Below are positions 12,701 through 23,776 of a stretch of 64,000 bases of DNA, in pieces (positions within the stretch are counted from its first letter, which is position 1; every line of letters begins with the position of its first letter). This DNA comes from Wuchereria bancrofti (lineage: Eukaryota; Nematoda; Chromadorea; Rhabditida; Onchocercidae). The stretch lies in assembly GCA_005281725.1 (NCBI GenBank), contig SSBO01000009.1:11649843-11713842 (forward strand), written 5' to 3'. Position numbers and translations under genes: made by a program. A model generated the notes under the pieces. It did not search any database and was not told where the DNA came from. It saw only the letters and a list, made by a program, of their open reading frames with translations.

Positions 12701-13001
12701 TGAGCGTACTGAGTTGCAGAAAATTACTGCGACCATCAGTGAATTTAAACAGAAGTTGGATGCCATCACAAAGTAGGTTTTGTTTCATCGATTTCCTTTC
12801 TTGTGAATTTTCTTGTTACGAAGTACGGTAGATTTGTAATGGCGGAATTCGCTGCTGGAAATGCTTTCAAATTTCAGTGAAGTTAGATTACGAACTGAAG
12901 AAGAGCAGGAATTAGAATACGGCATAATAATATTAGAGGAGGAACTCAAGCAGCTGGAGGATGATGTCAACGATGCGATATTGTCTGAGATTAACGAATA
13001 A
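9790..13001 (+). CDS. N-terminal RASSF protein (RASSF7/8-like), RA domain plus coiled coil
   Basis: Scaffold of the N-terminal RASSF group (RASSF7-10), whose Ras-association domain is at the amino end. The start MEIRVIVDGIERSVSG, then TTCAQVIYALA, GRFVLIEKFGDT and ERSLAPLDRPLEML closely follow the RASSF7/8 RA fold. Supported exons: 9790-9936, 10112-about 10210, part of 10751-10900, 11003-11086, 11432-11552, about 11665-11685, 11790-11839, 12154-12281, 12624-12772 and 12878-13001 (TAA). The join from exon 2 through the 10751 exon is uncertain because two phase-consistent solutions exist. The middle has a proline motif, RPPPP followed by TYHEVIEQRF; the C-terminal third is coiled coil (NALEELIQNQSQIIGQQK, LEEELKQLEDD). 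No SARAH domain was seen, as expected for this group. Family partners are cell-junction and polarity proteins; that role is inferred. Confidence 0.82.
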
Positions 13002-14049
13002 ATAATATATTTCACTTGGCTGCATGAAACTAGCTGATGATTTGTGTATTGATTTTTGGAGCTTTTATTCATATTGAAAGTAAGTAATAATGAGAGTGAT
13101 AAAATTCAAAAATTTATTGCCGAAGAATTTTCTCAAAAATTTTCGGAAATCGGAAGATTTGGTCGTGAACTTGGAAACATGTGCAAGATTACATGCTGTT
13201 CACTGTAACATACTGTTTATTGTAATATAATTATAGATATTGACTATCATCACTCTCTGTTGATCGACATTTCGTCCCATCACTTATTTATCTTGAATTT
13301 TGATCTCAGGTTTTGTTGTAGTGGTGGAATATAGAATTTAAGATATGGTTGTTTGCTTTTCCTCTTAGCTTTTTAATTGCTCAGTCTTTATTGTTTGTTT
13401 TTCATTACATTCTTCAACTCCATATTTTCCCCTTACTAGCGCTTTTTGAACATCAATCACTTCATATTGTTACCGTCATCATCCTTACTCTCTATTTACC
13501 ATCATTTATTTGTCTTCTAAAAATTTGAAATTCCGACATAAGTCCGTTAGCAGCGTCTTATTTCGTGCGTTTTGCAGAGGGTATGCACTTTGCAAGTGCA
13601 GTTCTACGTGTTGATATTGGTTGCCGTTGCCAAAATGCAACTTTTAGAAAAATTAAATCTTTTTTCACCTTTTATCCTTCTTCCATGATAAACTTTTTAG
13701 ATTTTTGTGCTAACTGTTGCACATGGCGTATTTCTAGGATAACCAAATTATCGGTTACAGTGTAAGTGTACATGTGGACGATTTTGCTGAGAACCCGAGA
13801 GTTAAGCATAAGTTGCAGCTGAATTTGACACCAAGTTTGATTTACTGCTCATCTATATTTTCTAAAGAGTTTTTATGGATTTTCAACTAGCTGAGGATAT
13901 GTTCACTTATCCAATAAGTACTATGCAGAAGAAGTAAAAATTGTAATTTAAATCGTGTTATCCGCACATTTTGGGTGCTTTCTTTTTTAATGCATTTTCT
14001 ACTCAATGTTTGTTAAAAGTGTATTACAGAACTGCAAGCAAGTATTGTA

Positions 14050-14597
14050 AGCATCCCAAAACATTTGTGAACTTGGTTTTTTTTTGATTTCCAAATCTCG
14101 AAGTCGGCAATCACTTTATTGAATGGCTTACTGTCACCGAATTTCTCCTTTCTTTCTGAATGCTCACTGTTAGATGCTATTAATTTGTAGTCAGCGTAAT
14201 GTACCGGACGTGGTGCTGGAATAGTTGTATCGATTTCTTCGAGTACGATTGTTAAAGAAGGTGGCTTACCCGTATTATTTATTACATGTCAATTGATGGA
14301 TGCATTCATATAACATTTCAATCCATCAAAAAATGTAAAGTATTGAAATACTGGTAGGCAAAGTTCACAATTTACTGTGTAGTGTCTATTTCCAGTTAAT
14401 GTGCTTTGTTTTGTGTTGGCTGTGTTAATTTTGTCAGTCGAATAAATGCTCAAATTCGAATGACCTTTTAAGAGCGATAACTTGTTTGTCTTCAAACATT
14501 TAATGGTTCCAGCCATCTTTATATAAATGTATGCAATCCAAACACTTCTGTGTCCATAACTTCTTCCAAAGTCCCATTTTCCCTTCATTTTATTCAT
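14050..14597 (-). pseudogene. Unrecognised minus-strand coding-like stretches, possibly a decayed gene
   Basis: Two open stretches lie in different frames. The first (14597-14289) has an ATG and reads 102 codons, with a cysteine-bearing segment HYTVNCELCLPVFQYF and DGLKCYMNASIN before a TGA. About 20 bases later another frame opens and reads about 85 codons with balanced composition, for example PPSLTIVLEEIDTT, PAPRPVHYADYKLIAS and KPFNKVIADFEIWKS. No good acceptor precedes the second stretch. This fits either an unknown gene whose splice sites I cannot place or a frame-broken relic. No family was recognised. Confidence 0.25.
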
Positions 14598-15100
14598 ATT
14601 GCCTTTATGTGGAAATCATTAACATCGACACTGTTGTCCTGGGTTTAACATGTTTTTGTTTTGATCGTACTTATTCCGAGTATCGTTTGAAAGGTGTTAA
14701 GATTAACAAGCAGTTGCAATTATAATGGTGCCGTATTCTCACTTTTGCTACCGAGGAATGTGTTATTTTCTCCTTTCTTGCTTGATTATAATTTTTCAAA
14801 ATCGGCAAAAGGTCTGGTTGCAAGAGAACGAATTGTTTTGCATCAACTGACCTATTGCAAATTATGTTTTAAATCTTCAAATTAGATATTAATGGACTTT
14901 AATTCTGGGAAATAGGTAATTCGACATCTTTTTTGCTAGTCTGCTTATGATTAGGTCATCGAAAATAGAACTTACCAATTTTCAAGTCCATTTTCCTCCT
15001 TTCCATTTAGATAAATGTAGGGATTTTATGCGATGGGGAGTTCTTTTTTTGTTCGGATGCGCAATATTTCTATAGATATGATCACTGGCCAAGAATCTAT

Positions 15101-15319
15101 CTAATTGTCTGTCTGAGACAGTCTTTTTATTAAAATGAACTTGTCACAATAGTTACAAAGAAGTAATGTTTCTAATTTTCTTTCTAAAAGTTCATCGAAA
15201 TAAACTGTCAGTGACGGTTGTGCTTCATAGATTAAAATTTTCGTCAAGATTGGAGTAATATGTTTGACTCCTGGAATGTGACAATTCCATAATGGTTTCA
15301 AAAGTTTATGAATTAGCAA
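15101..15319 (-). other. Unrecognised minus-strand open stretch
   Basis: An open frame of about 70 codons ending in TAG. It carries PSLTVYFDELLERKLETLLL and CNYCDKFIL, and its PSLTV-x-E/D-E-L pattern faintly echoes PSLTIVLEEI in the stretch at 14050-14290. It has no ATG at the frame's left edge and no clear splice site. It could be an upstream exon of the same unknown or decayed gene, or chance. Confidence 0.2.
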
Positions 15320-16242
15320 ACTTTTCAGCTAATTTCCATTCCCTGTTTTTATCAAGCGGACACTTATTTGTTCTCTTATCATTTCCTTACGCCGTTTCTT
15401 TTCTTTCTCGTTTCATATCATAAATTGTGATTTGCTGGTCTTTCTTTTTTCTGTGATGTTGTCATACCGGTGTTTTCCTAGAGTTTCATTAAAACTTAAT
15501 CATATTTCTTGCTGTGCAAATATCAAGCAAATTCATTTAATTCGATTCACTATTTAGATGTTAATCTATCATTTCCAGTTCTTATTGATTAATTGTTACA
15601 GACTTATCCAGTCGGAGATGATGACCTGTGTGACTGATTCGTATGATTTTTTCATTTCTTTTCTCTATCTATTTGTATGTCTGGATAAGATTTAATATTA
15701 CCACTGAAGTCCTGGTAACTCTGCTTCCGTTAGTATATCGAAATAATAACTGTTCCTTTTTTTTCTTTATATTTATATTATTGATAGTGGAGGACATTAA
15801 GCGTAATTAATATTGCTCTTCTGATTTATTCCTCTATTTTACACTCAGATAGGTTAGCTGCATTCGATGTCTTAATTATTGATTCGAGACTTTTGCATAA
15901 GTTGTGTTAGACATTTCATATCACGAAAGTTTTGTAAATTCCACCTCACCAAACCATTTCAGTCCATTCAACTTCTGCTGTTGTAAATATACCAGTCATT
16001 CGAATATTGCAAAGTTGAAAGATGTAGATTGATGAATATACATAGTGATAGTTATGAAAGTTATGTAAACGAAATTCATTATAGGGCAAAAACGTAGGAT
16101 TTAAATGATTCTTACCTAAACTAATATATCCGTGTTATACTATAGGTTACTCAACTTTTGTGTAGCCCATTTTCAAATTATTAATTATAATACCAAAATT
16201 CGCTTATCTTTCTGCATAAATTTTAATCAACTGGACGTAATT

Positions 16243-16255
16243 TAATTTAATTCAG
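16243..16255 (+). promoter_or_regulatory. Likely trans-splice acceptor of sideroflexin
   Basis: TTTAATTCAG ends at 16255, 13 bases before the start codon, with no upstream coding exon. This is the expected layout for a spliced-leader acceptor in nematodes. Confidence 0.55.
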
Positions 16256-16268
16256 TTCCGAGAGAACA

Positions 16269-19200
16269 ATGTCTGAATTGGTATCTCAGCTGAAACATCC
16301 GCCCGATATATCGAAACCACGATGGGATCAGTCGACATTCGGAGGACGTGCTCGTCACTTTTTTGTGACTACAAATCCACTAAATCTATTTATATCTGGA
16401 AAGCGACTGGAAGAAGCAAAAAATATTGTCCTAGATTATAAGTATGTATTAGAAATTTAGTGATCAGTTTCTGAAAACGTTAAAAATCTTATGGAAAATT
16501 CGGAACATCAAACATTATATGGCTACATATACATACAACGCCAAAGCTATTAGGATAAGTAAGAAAGGTGATACAATACAGATGATATCCGTTGATTGAT
16601 GTAGCAATGGTAATAAGTATCCGGAAATACATTTGCTTTTTAGATCAATCTTCAGCTAATTTGAGCTTTCCATTGCTTTAGCTTATGCGTCCTTCCGAAA
16701 ACATGAAGTATTGAAAACTAAGTTGTTAACAGTTTTCCAGATTTCCACTTTTCCATGTGTTTTTTAGTCATGATAACCATCAAAAAAGCAAAAATGAAAT
16801 ACTGTCATGGTTTTAATTATTCTGTAACATTTTAATTTTGTGTTTCATGTAGGCACTTGCAACAGTCGTGTAGAATTCTGAAACAGGTGCAAAAGGTGGA
16901 AGAATTGGATTCAATTAAGTTAGGTTTTAGACAAGGACGCAAAGTGCCTGAGAATTTGACGGTTGATGAGTTATGGCATGCGAAACACATCTTCGATTCT
17001 GCATATCATCCTACTACAAATGAACTTATGATTTTGCCAGGACGTATGAGCTGCCAAGTACCTGGTAATATGTTCCTGACTGGTGGCATGCTGACTTTCT
17101 ATAAGTTTGTCGTTATGTTTAAAGTTCTTTTTTACGAGCTAAACATCACTTTCAATGTAACAATAAAATCACTAGCTTTTGAAATTCTCATGCATTATAT
17201 CACCTCTGTTTATTATTATTTCTGGAAAAACAGTCTGTTTTACCGATTAACCTGGGCTTGAATGAAATAACTGCTTGTGTTGTTTTGAAACCTTTATTGG
17301 TCTTTGCTAGCTGTCATCATGAAATTTCAGTTCCTGTTGCAAATTTTGGATTCAGTTTTCTACAAAAATTGGTTTTAGTTTGCAAAGTCGAAATTAAAAA
17401 ATATTTCCGAGAGTTTCCCAGGATCTATAATGAGTGAAAGGAATTAAGTACCACATCCAGTTTGAATTTAAGATCCTCAAGCGCTGTAATATTTTGGCAA
17501 TGGTTGAATCAGTCATTCAATGCTGTTGTTAATTATACTAACCGTTCGGGTGATAGTGTTTCCAACAAAACGCTTCTGGCGTCGTATTTTTGTGCAACGG
17601 GTGGTGCTGTTACTGCTGCGTTAGGACTCAATTCACTGGTGAAGGTGAATTTATTTCATTTCAATTCAATTTTATTTCAATTTTCATCAAATGTTCAAAA
17701 GTTTTAAGATGAAAATCAAAATGGACAAAGCATTAAGCATGATTTTAAAGAATGCATAAGCTAGTAAGAATAATAAAAACTGCACATGTCTGCTTACCGT
17801 ATCTATACCTTCCACGTGCCACTTTCTAATTGTGTGTACTAAAGATATCTACATTTCATTCTTTAAAAATCTGTATTTTCATTCTCTTGCAAGAGTGCTC
17901 TAATAACATTGTCTGTTTTAACCATTTCCTTATCTCCACTTCATTTTCCATTTCACTTGTACCTCTTTACTGTATTTTATGTTCCTGTTCGAAGCTAATT
18001 ATTGAACTAATCTCATTCCTAAATGCATGATTGTTAAAACTTTAGAAAGTGCAATTATTATTGTAGTCAATGTCACCGCTGGTCGGACGTCTGGTACCAT
18101 TTTGTGCCGTTGCAATTGCAAATTCAATCAATATCCCTCTTATGCGATCCAAGTTTGTCTTCCTTATTATTATTTGAAGAATAGGTGCGAAAAGTTTATT
18201 AATACTGCTATTTGATTTTAAGAAATTAAGTTCGTAAATGTTATGTTATGAAATATTTTCATTTGGATCATATGTCCTTCAATGTGTTGAAACGCCTCCT
18301 AATTGTTTGTTTGCTTTTTTTTTTTTTTTTTTTTTTGAGGGGGGATTACGAAATTTTATATTTATGCTTTCAAACTGTGAGCAGATTTTAATTATAGCTT
18401 CTGAAGAGCATTTCCTTCTAGAGAATTGGTAGATGGCATTGTGATAAATGATGAAAACGGTAACAAACTGGGCACAAGTAAGAAAGTAGCGCGAATAGCT
18501 ATTGCTAATGTCATAATAAGCCGAATTGCGATGGCTGTTCCGTCGTTTTGTGAGTATTTTGTCAAATATCTTCACTATCTTTGTGCAATGTTTTAATACA
18601 TGGAAGCCATAATCAAACTGGAATGATTCAAAATTCAAATTAAAGCAGTAACAAAAAACTTTTCATTTCTTATTACTATTATCATTATATTATAGTATCC
18701 ATACCACTTCTGATGAATCAGGTCGTGAAGACGAGTTGGTACCAGGTAAAATCACATTTAATTATATAACATTTGAAGCACTAAGGAAATACAAAAACTT
18801 CAGATTGTAAAAATGTCTCAGTATTATCTTCGTTAGTCGCGCATTTTATCCTGTACAAATTCCCAAATAGTTACTATGCTGATAATGAAATGTTGCCTGT
18901 GATTGTAAGATTCTGTAGGTCCACATGTACCGAATTTTTTTCATTTAAACAAATAAATTGAAATGAATTTGTAGAGTTCAGAGGGATTAAGGATATTTTT
19001 TGGTTCATAAATCCGTAAAGTATTCCAAATCACGAATTCATGAAATGTATGGTATTTTATAATATCCTAAAGTTTTATTGCAGAAGCGGCCTTGGGTATC
19101 AGCTCCAATACAAACATTGATGGCCGGTTTCATCCTAACATTTGCAACACCATTGTGCTGTGCCATTTTTCCGCAGATAAGTTCCATTGAAACGAATCGT

Positions 19201-19278
19201 TTAGAGCCAGAAGTTCAAAAAGAAATCAGTAAGCTTGGGAACCCATCTGAATTTGTGTATTACAATAAAGGGCTGTGA
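16269..19278 (+). CDS. sfxn: Sideroflexin (SFXN1/3-like), mitochondrial inner-membrane transporter
   Basis: Multi-pass inner-membrane protein of the sideroflexin family; vertebrate SFXN1 carries serine into mitochondria for one-carbon metabolism. Seven exons join in phase: 16269-16441, 16931-17102, 17473-17644, 18067-18152, 18422-18549, 18696-18745 and 19084-19278. The family signature is visible throughout: [17 protein letters not shown] near residue 16, [84 protein letters not shown] and the end EFVYYNKGL, close to vertebrate VYFNKGL. Predicted length is about 313 residues, normal for the family. An alternative upstream acceptor at 16851-16852 would add exactly 26 in-frame residues; I prefer 16931 because it restores the conserved DYKQG junction. 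Confidence 0.95.
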
Positions 19279-20298
19279 TCTTGGGTCTAATCCCGGCATC
19301 TAAATGTAATGATAATTGTGTGAATTAATAAGTTTCTTGAATTAAATTGAAATGTTGGGTCACATTTTGCCCACCACTAACCGACTCTCATTTTGTAAGT
19401 GCACCGAAATTACAAATCTAGAATTAAAACTGAACTAAGAGGGAATCAGCAAACATCTGTTTGACTTTTAATTCGACTTTAATACTGCTGGCAATCAATT
19501 CAGCCAAGACATTGTTAGCAATGCTAATATATCATCTTATATGTAAAGTATGTAAGTAAAGAAGTAAAGAATGTTAAGCAAAGGACTTCTAGCAGTTCTC
19601 TCCACAAAACAGCTTGTTTTCTTCGATTGAAGGAGAGAGAGAGTGATTGCAAGTCAACTAAAGGCAATTTTATCAAGATTTCAAAGTTATGTCTGAATCA
19701 TATGAATGGTATTGGAAGTGCAAAATTTGTAAGCTTGGAGCAGAGAAGAGGAATCTGAGTTGTCGAAGCTTTTGTCCAGTGGTGGAGGCTGTAATTGGAT
19801 TGATTATACGTGATGCTTTTTTGTTTACTCATTTTTATAATGCCATTTATACACAACTTTAAAAAGAGTCAACAATACGACACAAGGAAATTTGTGGGCG
19901 ATACGAAGAGCAACCGCTTGGGATCAGCGGTAAAAGGATAGTAGCTGTGCGGAAAGAAGTGCTAATAGTGTAGCAAAGTCCGATTTCTTGTGAATAATTT
20001 ATTGTAGGCACAGGCATCTTCAGATAAAATCGACTCTTTTTCCTGTTTCAAATTTCTATGCTTATCGTGGATATAAATCTGGTTTATTCCCCAGAAATGC
20101 AACATATATCGTTTTTGGAACGCGAAGCAACAAATTATAGCACAGTCAATTACGGTAGCAATTTCAAATGATTTAGTCGTCCATATTTCATTTTCTGCTT
20201 GGATGCATCGTAATTTTTGCGTTGGTTTATTTCAGCAACATTCAAAATTGTCATCACTGCGTCACGATTATTTCGCATACTTTCTCCTGTAGAGCATT
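19279..20298. other. Intergenic region between converging genes
   Basis: The 3' flanks of sideroflexin (+) and of the Ig membrane-protein gene (-). A short GA run (gagagagagagtg) occurs at 19633-19646. No coding or RNA feature is recognised. Confidence 0.6.
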
Positions 20299-21965
20299 TC
20301 AGTGGTAGAAGAGAAGTAGATAGATGCAGCGATGGTAGAATTGTCGAAATGAAACGATAATCGTACCATTCGAAGTTCTCCTATATGAATGACTAGATTC
20401 AATCTCTCTTTCCGTCTTATCTTTGTGAATTGTTTTGGTGATATGACTCTGAAAAGATTATATGTGGTATTCATTGTGAGTAAGGAAATTAGCTTTCTCA
20501 ATAATATCAAATTTAATTAGCTTCTACAGATTCTGTGAAAAATTTGCACCAATTATCACCTTCATCTCCTTTGTTGTAAGATGTAGAATTTTCTCGTAAA
20601 AATCGGTTACAGGATTGTCCAACATAATTGCTTCACGTTGTGGATGCAATAAACTTGAACAAAAGAAATCAACCATTTCACTCGCTATTCAATTAAGCTA
20701 GCTGTATTGTGATTCAAGTATAGGTGCAACTTAGCTGTACAATTTAGCTAAAAATAAGATTTACTACAAATATAACTGTGTTAAAAACTATAAACTGTGA
20801 GTTACCGGTAGAAAATTGCAAATGCAACGAATGGTATAGAAAGCATCATCGTTATAAAATAATTAGTCGTACCTCGGCTAAGTCCTTCCTAAAAGCTATG
20901 CTTCTCTGATTTTTAATTATTTAGCGGCTTTTAAGCAAAATTAAGCTACACTTTTTCCAGTAATGCATGCTTTCCACTTACAGCTACAGTAATGACATGT
21001 AGAGTGACTGATCCATACAATTTGCCATCAATAAAACATTCGTATCGTCCGTCATCTTGGGTTACCATTAGTGGCCAAATCTAACACAGTTTAACATCAC
21101 AGATAGTATCATTTTCATAAATACGAAATTTTGAAATTTACAGGAAATGACATAAATGTTGAGAAATTTAAGTGATCTTGACTGAAAGGATTTAATTTGT
21201 AGTTGTATATCTTAATTAAGTTGAACCTGAAGATATTTGAGTGGTGTAAGTTTGACCCTCCAAGATAACCGAGAATCAGTAGTTATTGGTGAACCATCCA
21301 GGTACCATTCAATGTTTGGCTAAAATTACAAAGGTAAAGTTTTCAAAAAAAAAAAAAAGATGTAATCGCTTTTGCTTTAGAACGAATTAACGTAAACTCA
21401 TATTAAAAATAAACCAAAAGCTATAAGCTGAACAAATTATTAGAATTTGTGGGCACTGCAGAAAGCAGGGTCATGAATATTTCGAGCATGTAGGATAAAT
21501 GGAAGAATCAACTTTACATGGCATACGCCTAAAAGGTCACCTTATCTCTCAAATATATACCTCAAAATGTCACGTGTCTGAAGAAAAAGAATTTCTATTT
21601 AACCCGTAATTGGCATGCAAATGTTTTTCAACAACTTTGAGTTATCAGTATTCGATTAATTTTGTAATATCTTTCCAACCATCATATAACAGAAAATCAA
21701 ATTCACTAATAGTGCTTCAGGCAGAAAAACATGTCAAAATTTTAACTTTCTTTACTTTTTTCCTTGTTGGACATTCTAATATCAAAAATAATCCCTCGAT
21801 CAACTCAAAATCGAAATCAACATTTTGCAACCGCAGTTGATAAAACGATTGCTTTCCCAAAAATACTGCCTTCATTATCAATTTTTTTTTCATCAACCAG
21901 TCTTTCCTTTCTTTTTTCTCTTTCTTCATCAACCAAGAGGATTTTCGGTGATATAATTTCTCCAA
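20299..21965 (-). CDS. Single-pass membrane protein with an immunoglobulin domain (5' part unresolved)
   Basis: Built from small exons that join in phase on the minus strand: one ending at 21756, then 21319-21227, 21080-20982, 20888-20806, 20653-20560 and 20448-20299 (TGA). The ectodomain is one Ig fold: EGLFLILECPTRKK (strand B, first Cys), then PNIEWYLDG (core Trp), then QDDGRYECFIDGKLYG (Asp, Tyr-x-Cys, second Cys) and SVTLHVI. A linker EGLSRGTTNYF leads into the transmembrane segment MMLSIPFVAFAIFY. The cytoplasmic tail is about 80 residues, starts RLLHPQREAIMLDNPVTDFY and is rich in Lys, Arg and Ser. The left edge of the first exon is unknown; the frame is open to 21965. Probable role is cell-surface adhesion or recognition, by analogy with nematode Ig proteins; I do not recognise an ortholog. 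Confidence 0.75.
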
Positions 21966-23764
21966 CTTATTTCCAAATGTCTTTAGAATCCTATAACTTC
22001 ACATAAATTTATAAATTAAAGCATAATTCTCGTCGTCAACCTGATTTTTCAAGTTAGAGTTTTTGTTGGACAAGTACAGCTGGAATATTGTGAATTTATG
22101 CTTTCCATAAATAGTTCATTTTTTCACAAATAATTCTTTTTGATTCAATTTTTTCATAATATATTATGAAAAAAGGAAACATAAGAGATAGTGGGCCATA
22201 TCAAACTTTTAAATAGAAAACAAAACGAACCATCTCATTTCATATGTTCAGATTCTACGGGATTTTTAGAGAAAAATGAAAAAATCATCAAGTTTTCAAA
22301 TCTTTAGCAGCAAAATCTTGCTTTATGCGACAGACGGGAAAGCAACAAACTTTGTGGGTGGTGGTGGACATAAGCCTTTAGCTACATGCTTGTCATATTC
22401 GATAGGTTCCAGCACTGCACATTCCAACAAATCCAAACGTCCCAGCAATTTACTTGTGGTCCTCACGAATGTCTGAACCGCCGCCACCTGTTTATTAGCA
22501 CCGCATAGTTTCCTGATGAACACGACGAGAAGTAAACAACCGTTCATTGCTCATCAAATAACACATAATAACATTTCTTTAATTATTAAACAATTTTTCC
22601 GAGTATGTCAAGGTCAAATTTGATCTACATTTTGAATATTTTCAACAAATTTAATTGAACAATCCCAGTATCATGTAATATATAATAAAATGTAGTATAA
22701 TTCACGAAGATAGCGTGAACATAGCCAGAATAGTGCCTACAGAATACTTTCAGTTTTCAGTTTAACGTTGTATTTCACACTTACTGCCAAAGAAACCTTT
22801 GTCTAAAATCTAATCTATTTCAAACAGTACATATTCTGTTTTTTTGTCTTTTTTTTTTTTGAAATTCGTACTCCGAAGATGCATTATTTAAATTATCTGT
22901 AAATATCCGTGATTTCCTTGAAAATTTTTTAATAGTTTCACATATGGAAATATCGTTAACTGCAAACACATTTTAATCAAATTCATTTAGTGTGAAAGCA
23001 AAAAAAGAAACTAAAATTGAAGGAATCATAATGAATTAGTCGATGAAGGAACATCTGTTTAGCTGCCAGAAATTGAATCTAAAATTGTGGTTGCCATAGA
23101 GATATCGCTCGAGTTTTACCGTTACGTGACATTCATCAGCGGGTAAACTGATGAAAATGGCAAGTTGCTGTATAATGCCCATAGTAATTGAATTCTTACT
23201 GCTTTTCATGCAAAATTTGGAAATTTGTTCTACGGATGATGTTTGTTTCACATAGCTCTTTCGTTTAATTATTTCTATCATACTTTCTCCAAGATAGCAA
23301 TAACCTTCCCTTCTAATTTGCGTCTCTAAATTTATATTTTAAAGAGTATATTTGATATACCTACGCTTTCAGATTCGACAGCGCAGAGAATCCTATCTTT
23401 AGACGGTGTAATTGCACTTGCTAAGATGGTTGATAGCGATTCCGATAACGTTGCAGATTTGCTTAAATTAAGTTTGTGAGATTTGCAAGCAAAAAAAAAG
23501 AGAGAATATTGCTTGTTAACTAAAATCGCATTGACTTATTGTTCAGAAGGATAACTAACATAAATGAATCCTAACATAATGATAATTAACATAATGAGTC
23601 ATACTGATCATGCTAATGAATCCATCATTATCATACAAACTGACTGCTGGACAAACGCCTATCTCCCGAAATATTTATGCATTAACTTTTGTCTAATACC
23701 AACAACCTTAGATTTAAACCTAATGTATTATTTTATTAGAATTATTTAAATGGCTATCTTTCAG
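21966..23764. other. 5' region of the Ig gene and upstream region of the FBF1-like gene
   Basis: Mostly AT-rich and non-coding. Two minus-strand stretches may be upstream exons of the Ig gene. One is at 22547-22325, ending at a GTTTGT donor and containing LLGRLDLLECAVLEPIEYD. The other is near 23203-23090, which starts MKSSKNSITMGIIQQLAIFI, resembles a signal peptide and reaches a GTAAAA donor. Neither could be joined in phase to the Ig exons with confidence. On the plus strand at 23424 an ATG opens a 17-codon frame (MVDSDSDNVADLLKLSL) that could be a 5' exon of the next gene, but its donor phase does not fit. Confidence 0.35.
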
Positions 23765-23776
23765 GACATTGATAAT

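Larger units (their letters stand above)
13002..16254. other. Long intergenic region, RASSF to sideroflexin
   Basis: 3.2 kb with no recognisable domain. An AATAAA-like string (cgaataaataa) overlaps the RASSF stop region. Plus-strand ORFs around 13565-13765 and 14531-14885 are short, lack splice support and look like chance. Minus-strand stretches at 14050-14597 and 15101-15319 look more protein-like and are listed separately. Confidence 0.5.

Noticed and set aside
22276..22476. Plus-strand frame with a Gly-rich patch (NFVGGGGHKPLATC)
   Set aside because: The complementary strand gives a cysteine-bearing, leucine-rich reading with a good donor; neither is firm, and the plus reading is less natural.
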